DNA of 64,000 bases from JBCAXA01 sp039183535. Its GTDB lineage: Bacteria; Pseudomonadota; Gammaproteobacteria; Steroidobacterales; Woeseiaceae. The stretch lies in assembly GCA_039183535.1 (NCBI GenBank), contig JBCDBO010000008.1, positions 17,219-81,218 on the forward strand, written 5' to 3'. A program made the position numbers and the translations under genes. This document shows positions 15,655 to 24,147 of this stretch, piece by piece. The notes under the pieces are model-generated. The model did not search any database, was not told the origin of the DNA, and was given only the letters and a program-made list of their open reading frames with translations. Position 1 is the first letter of the stretch, and every line of letters begins with the position of its first letter.

Positions 15655-16041
15655 ATGAATAGCGGACGCGTCCAAGCACTGTGGCAGCACTGTTTCGGCA
15701 GTACGGACGGTGCTGACGACGTTACCGAACTTGGCCCGACCGATATACCGGCTGGCGGTGCGGTCGTCATCGCTGCCGGTTACGACGCCCTAGACGACCA
15801 CGAAGCCATTACCGCGCTCGGCCGACTCACGTCCCGGCTCGTACCGCAGATCGTCTGGCTGCGCAGCTCGCCCGCCCACCAAGGTTTGCACGCCCAGTTA
15901 CTGGCACTCGGCTTTGAGCCGGCCGGCGCATTCGCCGACCGGTTCGCGTATAGCTACGATATCGCGCGTGCCAATCGGCCGCGCGAATGGAACACGCCCG
16001 AGAACTGGGCAAATCCTAACCAGTTCAACAAGCGCTGGTAA
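15655..16041 (+). CDS. Hypothetical protein (possibly DUF6231-like)
   Basis: A 128-aa soluble protein starting at ATG 15655, 4 bp after the preceding stop; the open frame to 15436 lies inside the upstream gene and is not coding. The sequence alternates beta-like hydrophobic stretches (GGAVVIAAGYDAL, PQIVWLRSS) with helices and ends in a Trp/Asn-rich tail (ENWANPNQFNKRW). The fold resembles the nucleotide-binding half of a Rossmann-like domain without the glycine motif. I recall a similar gammaproteobacterial family of unknown function, but cannot confirm it. Confidence 0.6.
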   Translation: MNSGRVQALWQHCFGSTDGADDVTELGPTDIPAGGAVVIAAGYDALDDHEAITALGRLTSRLVPQIVWLRSSPAHQGLHAQLLALGFEPAGAFADRFAYSYDIARANRPREWNTPENWANPNQFNKRW

Positions 16042-16053
16042 CGATCCGCGCGA

Positions 16054-16422
16054 CTACTTGTCGTTCTTCGCTTTGTACGCGCGAACTTGTTCGTTAAACG
16101 ATTCGGCGTAGCGGGTCATCTCGTCGACCGCCGCATTGTGGCGCTGGTCGGTAATCGCTTGGCGTTTCGCCGTGATCGCCGGATCTTCCCCGTCCGCGAC
16201 GGCGGCCGCCGCTTCAGCGTCAAGGCAGGCTAGATAGTCGTCCATGGCAGCCATGTACGCTTTAACGGCTTTTTGGCCTTTCAACATGTCATCTTCGGTC
16301 GCGTTCCGCCCGTCAGGCACGGCTGTTTTCTGCGGATAGTCGCAGGCCGCAGCGGCGCTGTTGCACGCTAAAAACAGACTGAGCACGGCGGTCCCGGCCA
16401 GTACGGATGCTCGTCGGGTCAT
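16054..16422 (-). CDS. Small secreted protein of unknown function
   Basis: A 122-aa protein with a clear signal peptide (MTRRASVLAGTAVLSLFLA, cleavage near NSAAAA) and a mature part of about 95 mostly helical residues with two cysteines (ACDYPQ and YLACLDAE) that may form a disulphide. ATG 16422 is chosen because GGGAGAG lies 5-10 bp upstream and because the longer frame to 16512 would bury the signal peptide. It converges on the gene ending at 16041 with a 12-bp gap. No family is recognised with confidence. Confidence 0.65.
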   Translation of the reverse strand: MTRRASVLAGTAVLSLFLACNSAAAACDYPQKTAVPDGRNATEDDMLKGQKAVKAYMAAMDDYLACLDAEAAAAVADGEDPAITAKRQAITDQRHNAAVDEMTRYAESFNEQVRAYKAKNDK

Positions 16423-16547
16423 GCTTCTCTCCCACTCCACGTCACTAGACTGCGAATTCTTCACAGTCGCCGGACGATTGCAATACGAACGAATAATATC
16501 TATATAAAACAATGGCGTAACAGCCTTGAAGGGTAAAATCAGGCCGT

Positions 16548-18965
16548 TTACGCAAACAGCGCGCGGTGCCGGTTGGTGCCCTCATCTTGGGCTAAAAGCA
16601 ACTCGCGATAATCGCTGGCGGACATCGGTTCACCAAACAGCAGGCCTTGTACGAAGTTGCAGTCCAAGGTCTGCAAAAAGCCGAGTTGCTCGGCCGTCTC
16701 GACACCTTCTGCGACGACGTCCATTTTAAGACTGCGGCCCATATCGATGATCGTCGCAACGATCGTTGCGTCATCAGTATCGACGGCGGCGTTACGAACA
16801 AACGAGCGATCGATTTTCAAGGTCTGGATCGGGAACTGCTGCAGCGCGCTCAGCGAGCTGTAGCCCGTCCCGAAATCGTCGATCGCCAAGTGCACGCCGA
16901 GTGCATACAGCTCATCGAGGATCCGTATGGTCTTATCGGGATCCTCCATCAACGTCGTTTCGGTGATCTCGAACTCGAAGCTGGTTGGTGACACCTTGGA
17001 GCGGCGGAATTGTTTGGCCGATTTGTCGACGAAGTGCGAGCGCCGCAATTGCTTTAGCGACAAGTTGACGGCGATTCGTCCCGGATCAGTGACATCGCGT
17101 TGCCACTCGCGATAATCCGCACAAACGCGCTCGAGAACCCATTCACCGATTTCGACGATCAGATTGGTCTCTTCTGCCAGCGGGATAAATTCCGATGGCA
17201 TAACCAGCCCTCGCTCCGGTAGGTCCCAGCGTACTAGCGCTTCGGCACCGACCACACGGCCGTCCTTGAGGCTGTATTTCGGTTGGTAGTGCAACAGCAA
17301 TTCGTTGCGTTCGAACGAGCGACGCAGTTTACTCTTCAGCATCAGTCGCTCGACCGCCGCTTCGTTCATGTCCGCCGTATAAACCTCGTAGCGATTGCCG
17401 CCGGCTTTTTTGGCGTGGTAGAGCGCTGCGTCGGCATTGCGAATGAGGTCGATCACATTGCGTGCATCGGCCGGATACCAAGCGATACCCATGCTGGCCG
17501 TCATAAAGACCTCATGGCCTTGTACTTCGAACGGTTCCGCCAGCCCGTCGAGTGCCGTACGGGCCAGTTTTTTCACGCCTTCGCGATGTTGCCGCCCAGC
17601 CGGTAACTCGTCGAGAATAACGGCAAATTCATCGCCGGCTAGGCGTCCGACAACGCTCTTCTCGGGTAACTCGCGCGCCAAACGCTGCGTTAGCGTTTCG
17701 AGGGCAGCATCGCCGGCTAGATGCCCGAATGTGTCATTGATGTCTTTGAATTGATCGACGTCGATATACAGCAGGGCGACGACATGGCCCTCACGGCGCG
17801 CCCGCGCGATCGCACGCTGCAGTAAATGCTGGAACTGCATGCGGTTAGGTACTTTGGTCAACGCATCTATACGGGCCAAATAGCGTATGCGTTGTTCGGC
17901 ACGTTTGCGTTCACGGATATTCTGCGCGGCGTAGATATGACCTTTGAACAATGGATTATCGGTACCGATAACCGATCCGGTCCACGACACGGGCACGGTC
18001 TCGCCAGTGCGAGTCACAAACAACGACTCGCGCGGTTTGCTGCCAAGCTCGCTGGATAAAAACTTGCCGCGGTGCGATTCGGCCACGACGGTATCGACCG
18101 AACGGCCGAGCAGTTCCTCTTCGGTGAAGCCGAGTAAGGTTGTCGTGGCGGCATTTATTCGGGCGATCGTGTTGTCGGGGCCGGTGACAATGACCGCGTC
18201 GTTCATGCTCGCCAAGACGCTGTCGACGTAGTCGCGCGAGATTGTTGTCTGGCGCAATTGGTCGCGCATTTCATTGAATGTTCGGGCGAGTTCGCCGAGT
18301 TCATCATCGCGTTCGACCGGCAATTGTTTGCCATAGTCGCCGGAGCTTATGCGTCGCGCTTGGTGTGTCAGCTGCGTAATCGGGCGTATTAGGCGTAACG
18401 CGGTCAGCCACGCAAGCGCTGCGCAACCGAGCAACATAACGAGCGTTGCGGCGCTGACCCAGATCGCGCCTTGCAGGCGGTAGCGTCGCTCGATGGCCGC
18501 TAACTCATTACTAAAGCTCTGCAACTCTTGGCGAACTGCCGCCGTTGAGAACTCGCCGCGCAACATTCCGCGGCGTTCGGACTGGTAGATAACGTGGCGA
18601 CTGGCAACCAACGCATTCTGTTCCCAGGTTGGCGCGGGCGCCGGTCCATCGACCACGGTGGGGCTGAACGATAAGTCGTTGAGTTCGGGATGTTCGGCGA
18701 GGGCATCGGCGATTAACGCGCCGATATCTTCGGTGGCTTCTGCAATCGGTCGGTCGAGTTCTCGCTCGAGCGACATCATGACCGTCGCCGCTTGCTCCTC
18801 GAGCCGCGCTTTCAGAACAGCGTCGTTTTGATCGAGTCCGTAACTAACGAGTTCTTGGGTTAGCGCCGTGTAATTTTTGTACAGCGCCAGCGAGACTGTG
18901 CAAATGATCGCCAACGCTAGCACTAGCGTGGCAAACAAATACTTTGGCAACAGACTCCGTGGCAT
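16548..18965 (-). CDS. Cyclic-di-GMP signalling protein: HAMP-PAS-GGDEF-EAL (805 aa)
   Basis: Domains in order: membrane helix 8-28; periplasmic sensor region of about 135 residues; second helix about 168-190; HAMP (191-243); PAS (about 244-350, with SMNDAVIVTGPDNTIARINAA); diguanylate cyclase domain (about 360-530) with RLAGDEF at 441-447, an accepted variant of GGDEF; EAL phosphodiesterase domain from about 540 with GAEALVRW (573-580) and DDFGTGYSSL. Both active-site motifs look intact, so it could make or break c-di-GMP. The next leftward gene on this strand starts 126 bp after its stop. The divergent membrane response regulator begins about 260 bp away (gap 18966-19226, no gene seen). Confidence 0.93.
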   Translation of the reverse strand: MPRSLLPKYLFATLVLALAIICTVSLALYKNYTALTQELVSYGLDQNDAVLKARLEEQAATVMMSLERELDRPIAEATEDIGALIADALAEHPELNDLSFSPTVVDGPAPAPTWEQNALVASRHVIYQSERRGMLRGEFSTAAVRQELQSFSNELAAIERRYRLQGAIWVSAATLVMLLGCAALAWLTALRLIRPITQLTHQARRISSGDYGKQLPVERDDELGELARTFNEMRDQLRQTTISRDYVDSVLASMNDAVIVTGPDNTIARINAATTTLLGFTEEELLGRSVDTVVAESHRGKFLSSELGSKPRESLFVTRTGETVPVSWTGSVIGTDNPLFKGHIYAAQNIRERKRAEQRIRYLARIDALTKVPNRMQFQHLLQRAIARARREGHVVALLYIDVDQFKDINDTFGHLAGDAALETLTQRLARELPEKSVVGRLAGDEFAVILDELPAGRQHREGVKKLARTALDGLAEPFEVQGHEVFMTASMGIAWYPADARNVIDLIRNADAALYHAKKAGGNRYEVYTADMNEAAVERLMLKSKLRRSFERNELLLHYQPKYSLKDGRVVGAEALVRWDLPERGLVMPSEFIPLAEETNLIVEIGEWVLERVCADYREWQRDVTDPGRIAVNLSLKQLRRSHFVDKSAKQFRRSKVSPTSFEFEITETTLMEDPDKTIRILDELYALGVHLAIDDFGTGYSSLSALQQFPIQTLKIDRSFVRNAAVDTDDATIVATIIDMGRSLKMDVVAEGVETAEQLGFLQTLDCNFVQGLLFGEPMSASDYRELLLAQDEGTNRHRALFA

Positions 18966-19226
18966 GGTGCAACCTACGCGGCGGCCGGTTCCGCTAGGGA
19001 TGGCCGCCGATCAATGCTTGTTATTGTTATTAGTGGGCGACGTCATCTGTCCCCCTTGCTGTTCCCAAGTGTACCGCAGCCTGTCGGCGCAAGCGTGCGG
19101 TTTACCCTAACATCTGTCCGCAAATAGCGACGCCTGCTCGATTTTTTCGACCAAATGAACTGCGCTAAACCTCGAATAAGGTTACCATTTCCGCTGTTCC
19201 TGGTCGCGCTCGCCGAAGAGTTCACG

Positions 19227-20558
19227 ATGAGTCGAAAACGCGCCTTGATCGTCGATGATTCGCGCTCTGCGCGCATCGTTTTGCAGCGCATGCTGACAAC
19301 GCATGAGCTCGACGTGGATATGGCCGAGTCGGCCGAGCAGGCGCTCGACTATCTCACTGAGCATCGTCCCGACGTCATTTTCATGGATCACATGATGCCG
19401 GGCATGGACGGCTTTGAGGCCGTTCGGGCCATTAAGCGCAATCCGGAAACGGCCACCATTCCCATCATGATGTACACCTCGCAAGAGGGTGAATTGTACG
19501 TCGGCCAAGCGCGTGCTCTCGGCGCCGTCGGTGTTCTACCGAAGCAGATTGCTCCGGTTGAAGTCTCGCGCGTATTAAAGTCGCTCCGCTTGGTGCCGGG
19601 TGTCGATGACACGCCCGCTGAGCCAACAGCCGTCGACGGGTCAGCGACGAGTACCAATGATGAGGTGACCGATAGCGATTTGCGGGCGTGGATACAGGAT
19701 TTATTCGCCGAGCAGCGCGCGGTGATTCGCCGCGATTTGCTGGACAGTTACGAGACGATCGCGGCTCGTGTTGTCGATGAGATTTCCCCGGAGGCGGCGA
19801 ACGACGACGAGACCGATGTCAGCGAGCCGCCAAGCATACCGCTCGGAATTGTGGCCTCACTCGCCTTGCTCGCCTTAGCGGCACTCGCGTTTGCTTGGCT
19901 GTATTGGCGGGCCGAGTCGAATTGGCAACAAGCCGAGGCGATGATCGCCGAACTGACCAGCGAGCGGCAGACACTGCGCTCGCAAACCGCCGACGGCACG
20001 CTCGCGTTGCAGGAAGCGCTCAACGATGAGCGCGACACCTTGCAAGCCCGCTATCAGGCATCGCTCGACTTGATCGCTTGGGCATTTAACAACGGCAATC
20101 GCTACGGGTTTCAAGCGGTGCCCCTTGGCGATCGTTTCGCCGAGCGTCTCGCCGAGCTAATCGGTCGACTGGACGATATTGGTTTCGCCGGCAATATCAT
20201 GATCGAAACCCACGTTGGTGACTTTTGTACCGTTACCAATGCCGACGGCGATATCATGTTGGCCCCACCGATCTTGCCTGTTGCGCAGTGTGAGGGGCGT
20301 GAGCTCGATATCGCGACCGCCGATCAACTCGGCTCGCAGCAATCCGTCGCGTTCGCTAATTTGATCGAGACCGTGGGTGAGCGTACGTCGGGGCGTATCA
20401 CGGTCGGCGTTGTCACGCTGGCGAACACCGAGCCGCTACTACCGTACCCCAGCATCGGTTCTTCCAGCGCGGCTGCATGGAATACCATCGCCCTTGCGAA
20501 TCAGCGGATTGAGATTCGCCTGGCGGCGAATGAGGTAGAGCTCGAAGCTAAGCCGTAG
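19227..20558 (+). CDS. Membrane-spanning response regulator (CheY-like receiver plus C-terminal domain)
   Basis: A 443-aa protein. Residues 1-125 are a CheY-type receiver: acidic pair D10/D11, phosphoacceptor D54 in FMDHMMPGMDGFEA, the YTS switch at 83-85 and the conserved K106. An acidic linker (about 125-200) leads to one membrane helix at about 205-226, then a coiled coil (227-280) and a C-terminal domain (about 295-435) that I do not recognise, with cysteines at 334 and 355. With the receiver in the cytoplasm the C-terminal domain would be periplasmic. The start is ATG 19227, preceded by GAAGAG; codons up to 19155 do not look coding. The stop overlaps the convergent bactofilin gene by 11 bp. 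Confidence 0.85.
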   Translation: MSRKRALIVDDSRSARIVLQRMLTTHELDVDMAESAEQALDYLTEHRPDVIFMDHMMPGMDGFEAVRAIKRNPETATIPIMMYTSQEGELYVGQARALGAVGVLPKQIAPVEVSRVLKSLRLVPGVDDTPAEPTAVDGSATSTNDEVTDSDLRAWIQDLFAEQRAVIRRDLLDSYETIAARVVDEISPEAANDDETDVSEPPSIPLGIVASLALLALAALAFAWLYWRAESNWQQAEAMIAELTSERQTLRSQTADGTLALQEALNDERDTLQARYQASLDLIAWAFNNGNRYGFQAVPLGDRFAERLAELIGRLDDIGFAGNIMIETHVGDFCTVTNADGDIMLAPPILPVAQCEGRELDIATADQLGSQQSVAFANLIETVGERTSGRITVGVVTLANTEPLLPYPSIGSSSAAAWNTIALANQRIEIRLAANEVELEAKP

Positions 20559-20946
20559 CGGACTTGGCGATCGGTTCGACGTTGCTAACGCTGCGTTTTT
20601 CCACGACCGTTTTCAGCTCGCCATCGACAATGGCACCGGGCTGAACGGAAATCGCGCCACCCGTAACCGTTCCTTCGATGCGGGCCGACGCTTCGATCTC
20701 GATGTTGCCGCTGGCCCGAACAGCACCAACGATTCGCCCTGCAACCACGACGTCACGTGCGGTTAGATTGCCGCGCCACATGCCATCCGGCGCAATAATC
20801 ACCGAGGCATTGATATTGCTGTCACCAACGACCTCGCCGTGAATTTCTAGATCACGACTGCCGCTGATATCGCCGCGAATGGTCACACCATCGGCGATTA
20901 GGCTTACCGGTCCCTGCGTACGGACTGTCGAAATTCGTTTGCTCAT
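20548..20946 (-). CDS. Bactofilin (polymer-forming cytoskeletal protein)
   Basis: A 132-aa right-handed beta-helix protein built of short repeats with hydrophobic residues at fixed spacing (for example DLEIHGEVVGDSNINASVIIAPDG, then NIEIEASARIEGTVTGGAISV), flanked by short unstructured tails. This is the bactofilin pattern. These proteins self-assemble into filaments at the membrane and organise cell-wall enzymes or polar structures. Usually an M23 peptidase lies next to them; none is visible here. It overlaps the 3' end of the response regulator gene by 11 bp on the opposite strand. Confidence 0.93.
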   Translation of the reverse strand: MSKRISTVRTQGPVSLIADGVTIRGDISGSRDLEIHGEVVGDSNINASVIIAPDGMWRGNLTARDVVVAGRIVGAVRASGNIEIEASARIEGTVTGGAISVQPGAIVDGELKTVVEKRSVSNVEPIAKSATA

Positions 20947-21031
20947 GCGTCGGTCCCCACCATCGATGAGGACCTATCGTACGTGAGCCCAGCCGACGGA
21001 ATTGTGACCGGGTTGGCATTGCCACGTGTCG

Positions 21032-21442
21032 CTACCGCGGGTGGTAGCCGTAGCCGAGCTCGCGAATCCGCTCGAGTCGCCCGTCGCGAAACTCAAGCAA
21101 GCGCATGAAGCGCCGGGGGCCGAAGTTATACGTCAATTCGATAACCTCGACCTCGCGCGTTACTGGGCCGTAACCGGGCGTTACGAGTTGACCTGATCGC
21201 GGATCGTGCCGGTAGACCCGCTGCGGACCGTTAAACACAGGAATGACCTCGCTAACCAGAATGGCACGCCGCGACTCGTTTTCGGGTTCGCCGCAACGAG
21301 CCAATACTTCGCCAATCGTCATTCCCTCAAGCACGAGCTTGCTACCGCAGCGCAGCGCCCAGGCATCCGACGGCGCGCCGATACCGATCGCCATGACGGC
21401 GACGGCAAAGAACGAGTACCCGTTAAATAAGCGCATCCGCAT
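21032..21442 (-). CDS. DUF2845 family secreted protein
   Basis: A 136-aa protein with a signal peptide (YSFFAVAVMAIGIGAPSDAWA) and the DUF2845 hallmark LRCGSKLVLEGMTIGEVLARCGEP, in which two conserved cysteines probably form a disulphide. The remainder is beta-rich with a C-terminal Tyr/Arg-rich end. Function of the family is unknown; it is common in gammaproteobacterial envelopes. It stands alone between bactofilin (85-bp gap) and the divergent gshA. Confidence 0.85.
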   Translation of the reverse strand: MRMRLFNGYSFFAVAVMAIGIGAPSDAWALRCGSKLVLEGMTIGEVLARCGEPENESRRAILVSEVIPVFNGPQRVYRHDPRSGQLVTPGYGPVTREVEVIELTYNFGPRRFMRLLEFRDGRLERIRELGYGYHPR

Positions 21443-21562
21443 TGCGGTAGCATACCGATTTGCCCTTAACGATGCCTGAACCGATGCGTTCTAATAGCGC
21501 CTAGCGCGGCAACGGCCTATCCTTACCGACCTATCGCCGTCGCGAACGAGCGGATCGCAAGA

Positions 21563-23128
21563 ATGAGTACAGATTTTCGTGACACGCTGCGGCGTCTCAC
21601 CGATCAGGTCGATACGGCGGCGCTGGCGAATGGTCTCAAGGGCCTCGAGAAGGAATCGCTGCGCGCTACACCCGAGGGCGGACTAGCGGGCACGCCGCAC
21701 CCAGCCGGCCTCGGTTCTGCGTTGACTAACGATTTCATAACGACCGACTTTAGCGAAGCGCTGCTTGAGTTTGTTACGCCTGCTCGCAGTGACTTCGCGC
21801 TTACGCACCGATTCTTGGCCGATCTGCATCGGTTCGCCTATCAGCACGTCGGTTCTGAGTTACTGTGGCCAAACTCGATGCCGTGCCGCGTCGGCAGTGA
21901 CGCCGAGATTCCTTTGGCGAATTACGGCTCGTCGAACGTTGGGACGATGAAAACCGTTTATCGGCGCGGACTCGGCGAGCGCTACGGCCGAATCATGCAG
22001 ACGATCGCCGGTTTGCATTTCAACTACTCGATCGATTCGTCGCTATGGGCGCCCCTCGCCGCAATCGATGAAACGGCGGATGTCGATACGGCGCGTTCGT
22101 CGCGGTATTTGGGTTTGCTTCGTAATCATCGGCGCTACGGTTGGCTATTGTTGTATTTGTTCGGTGCATCACCGGCAATGTGTAAGAGTTTTATCGGCGC
22201 ATCTGGCCGAGCGCTGCCCGAATTCGATGCCGATACGGTGTTTGAGCCGTATGCCACGTCGCTGCGAATGAGCGATCTTGGCTACAGCAACAAAACCCAA
22301 GCTCGGCTCGCCATTTCGCTCGATACCCTCGACGATTACGTGAGCGGACTGTGCCGGGCGATATCCACGCCGGAACCGTCGTACGAAAAACTCGGCGTCA
22401 AAGTCGATGGTCGTTACCGGCAGCTCAACGCCAATGTGCTGCAAATCGAGAACGAGTATTACAGCCCGATGCGACCGAAGCGCGTTGCGCGTTCCGGCGA
22501 ACGGCCGACGCTGGCGCTCGGCCGGGGCGGTATTGAGTATGTCGAGTTGCGCTCCGTTGATCTAAATCCGTTCGATCCGGTCGGGATAACTCCATCCGAT
22601 GCGCGCTTTATCGAGTTGTTTCTGCTGTACTGCTTGTTAGAGCATTCGCCGATGCTCGACGACGAAGCGTTGGCGCGGGCCCAGAAAAATCAGACGCTGA
22701 CGGCGACGTACGGTCGTGACCCAGGCCTCTTGTTGTATCGCGACGACGGACAGATTTTGATGACCGATTGGGGCTTACTGTTGACCGATCGTTTAGCGGT
22801 ATTGGCTGAAGTGCTCGATGGACAAACGGGCAGCGACTTTTCGGCCGCCGTTGCGGCGCAACGATGTAAGCTCGACTCTGCCGAGCAGACGCCGTCGGCG
22901 CGCTTGATCGAAGCGATGGCGACGAGTGGGCAGAATTTTATCGACTTCAATTTGGCACTCGCCGAGACTCACCGAGACCGTCTCGGCGAGCAGCCGTTGG
23001 CGCCAGAAACTGCGCAGGCATTTGCAGCTGAGGCTTTGGCATCGGCCGAGCGGCAAGCTGCGATCGAAGCGGCCGATACGATCAGTTTCGACGACTACTT
23101 AGCGCAGTACTTCGCTGATCCGTGCTAG
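21563..23128 (+). CDS. gshA: Glutamate-cysteine ligase
   Basis: First step of glutathione synthesis: ATP-dependent joining of L-glutamate and L-cysteine. The 521-aa length matches the gammaproteobacterial GshA class (E. coli 518 aa). Recognisable segments are GLEKESLR near residue 27, SNVGTMKTVYRRGLGERYGR, MQTIAGLHFNYSI, and the later LNANVLQIENEYYSPMRPKR and YVELRSVDLNPFDP. gshB is not nearby. Gene 43436-46978 (5-oxoprolinase) belongs to the same glutathione cycle but lies 20 kb away. Confidence 0.97.
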   Translation: MSTDFRDTLRRLTDQVDTAALANGLKGLEKESLRATPEGGLAGTPHPAGLGSALTNDFITTDFSEALLEFVTPARSDFALTHRFLADLHRFAYQHVGSELLWPNSMPCRVGSDAEIPLANYGSSNVGTMKTVYRRGLGERYGRIMQTIAGLHFNYSIDSSLWAPLAAIDETADVDTARSSRYLGLLRNHRRYGWLLLYLFGASPAMCKSFIGASGRALPEFDADTVFEPYATSLRMSDLGYSNKTQARLAISLDTLDDYVSGLCRAISTPEPSYEKLGVKVDGRYRQLNANVLQIENEYYSPMRPKRVARSGERPTLALGRGGIEYVELRSVDLNPFDPVGITPSDARFIELFLLYCLLEHSPMLDDEALARAQKNQTLTATYGRDPGLLLYRDDGQILMTDWGLLLTDRLAVLAEVLDGQTGSDFSAAVAAQRCKLDSAEQTPSARLIEAMATSGQNFIDFNLALAETHRDRLGEQPLAPETAQAFAAEALASAERQAAIEAADTISFDDYLAQYFADPC

Positions 23129-23144
23129 ATGACTGCGCGGGCGC

Positions 23145-24137
23145 TTACTCATCGGCGTAGATCGCTGTTGTTAACGTACCCGCCGCGTCGATTGAACCGC
23201 GGTACATACCCGCCGTGTTATGTTCCAACGCGATATTGCCGCTCGTATCGATTGCGATAATACCGCCGGTACCGCCAAGTTTGACCAGGCGATTGTGCAC
23301 AACATCGTGTGCTGCGTTCTCAAGCTGGCGATCGGCGTAGCGCATTTGTGCGGCAATATCGTGGGCCACGGCGGCGCGAATGAAATACTCGCCATGCCCA
23401 GTCGATGAGACGGCGCACGTGTCGTTGTCGGCGTAAGTGCCGGCACCGATGAGCGGTGAGTCGCCGATTCGCCCGTAGCGCTTGTTGGTCATACCACCGG
23501 TCGACGTCCCTGCGGCAATGTTGCCATTTTTATCGAGCGCGACCGCGCCAACGGTGCCGAAGCGAAACTCTACGGGCGGCACCGTCAACTGCGACGTCTG
23601 GCGGCGACGAGCACGTTCCAGTTGCTGCCAGCGATGCTCGGTGTAGAAATATTTTGCTGGCGTGAAGTCGAAGCCTTGGTCCAGTGCGAACTCCTCCGCG
23701 CCCGCGCCGGACAGCAAGACGTGCGGCGACTCATCCATGACTCGGCGAGCAAGCAAAATCGGGTTGCGGATGTGGCTGACACCGGCCACGGCGCCGGCGT
23801 TGCGGTCGGCGCCGTCCATGATCGACGCATCGAGGGTGTTGTTGCCTCGATGCGTGAAGACCGCACCTTTGCCGGCGTTAAAAAACGGTGAGTCCTCGAG
23901 GACGACGATCGCTGCCGTTACCGCGTCGACAGCGCTGGCGCCGTTTTCGAGACGTTGGTGTCCGGCCCGCAACGCCGTTTCGAGTGTTAGTCGAATCTGT
24001 CGTTCTTGGTCAGCGCTGAGGTCGGCGCGCTCGATCGTACCGGCACCGCCGTGAATCGCGATCGCGATGTCGCCAGCGTCGGCATACGGAGCTACGCAAA
24101 GGGCAACACATAACGTTAGATATCGGAGTGCGTTCAT
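23145..24137 (-). CDS. iaaA: Isoaspartyl peptidase / L-asparaginase, periplasmic
   Basis: A 330-aa Ntn-hydrolase made as a precursor that self-cleaves before the catalytic threonine. The cleavage site is FRFG-TVGAVALD (T195), with TSTGGMTNKR (211-220) and GTGGI as further family motifs; the alpha-subunit begins AIHGGAGTI. It cleaves beta-aspartyl dipeptides and asparagine. ATG 24137 starts a signal peptide (ALRYLTLCVALCVAPYADA), so export is likely; the frame extends to 24173 but that would overlap the upstream gene. It begins 10 bp after the metalloprotease stop and is probably co-transcribed with it. Confidence 0.92.
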   Translation of the reverse strand: MNALRYLTLCVALCVAPYADAGDIAIAIHGGAGTIERADLSADQERQIRLTLETALRAGHQRLENGASAVDAVTAAIVVLEDSPFFNAGKGAVFTHRGNNTLDASIMDGADRNAGAVAGVSHIRNPILLARRVMDESPHVLLSGAGAEEFALDQGFDFTPAKYFYTEHRWQQLERARRRQTSQLTVPPVEFRFGTVGAVALDKNGNIAAGTSTGGMTNKRYGRIGDSPLIGAGTYADNDTCAVSSTGHGEYFIRAAVAHDIAAQMRYADRQLENAAHDVVHNRLVKLGGTGGIIAIDTSGNIALEHNTAGMYRGSIDAAGTLTTAIYADE

Positions 24138-24147
24138 GCACCCGAGT

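Noticed and set aside
17630..17650. Degenerate GGDEF site (AGDEF) making the 16548-18965 protein an inactive cyclase
   Set aside because: Alanine or serine at the first position is common in active diguanylate cyclases, so inactivity cannot be claimed.
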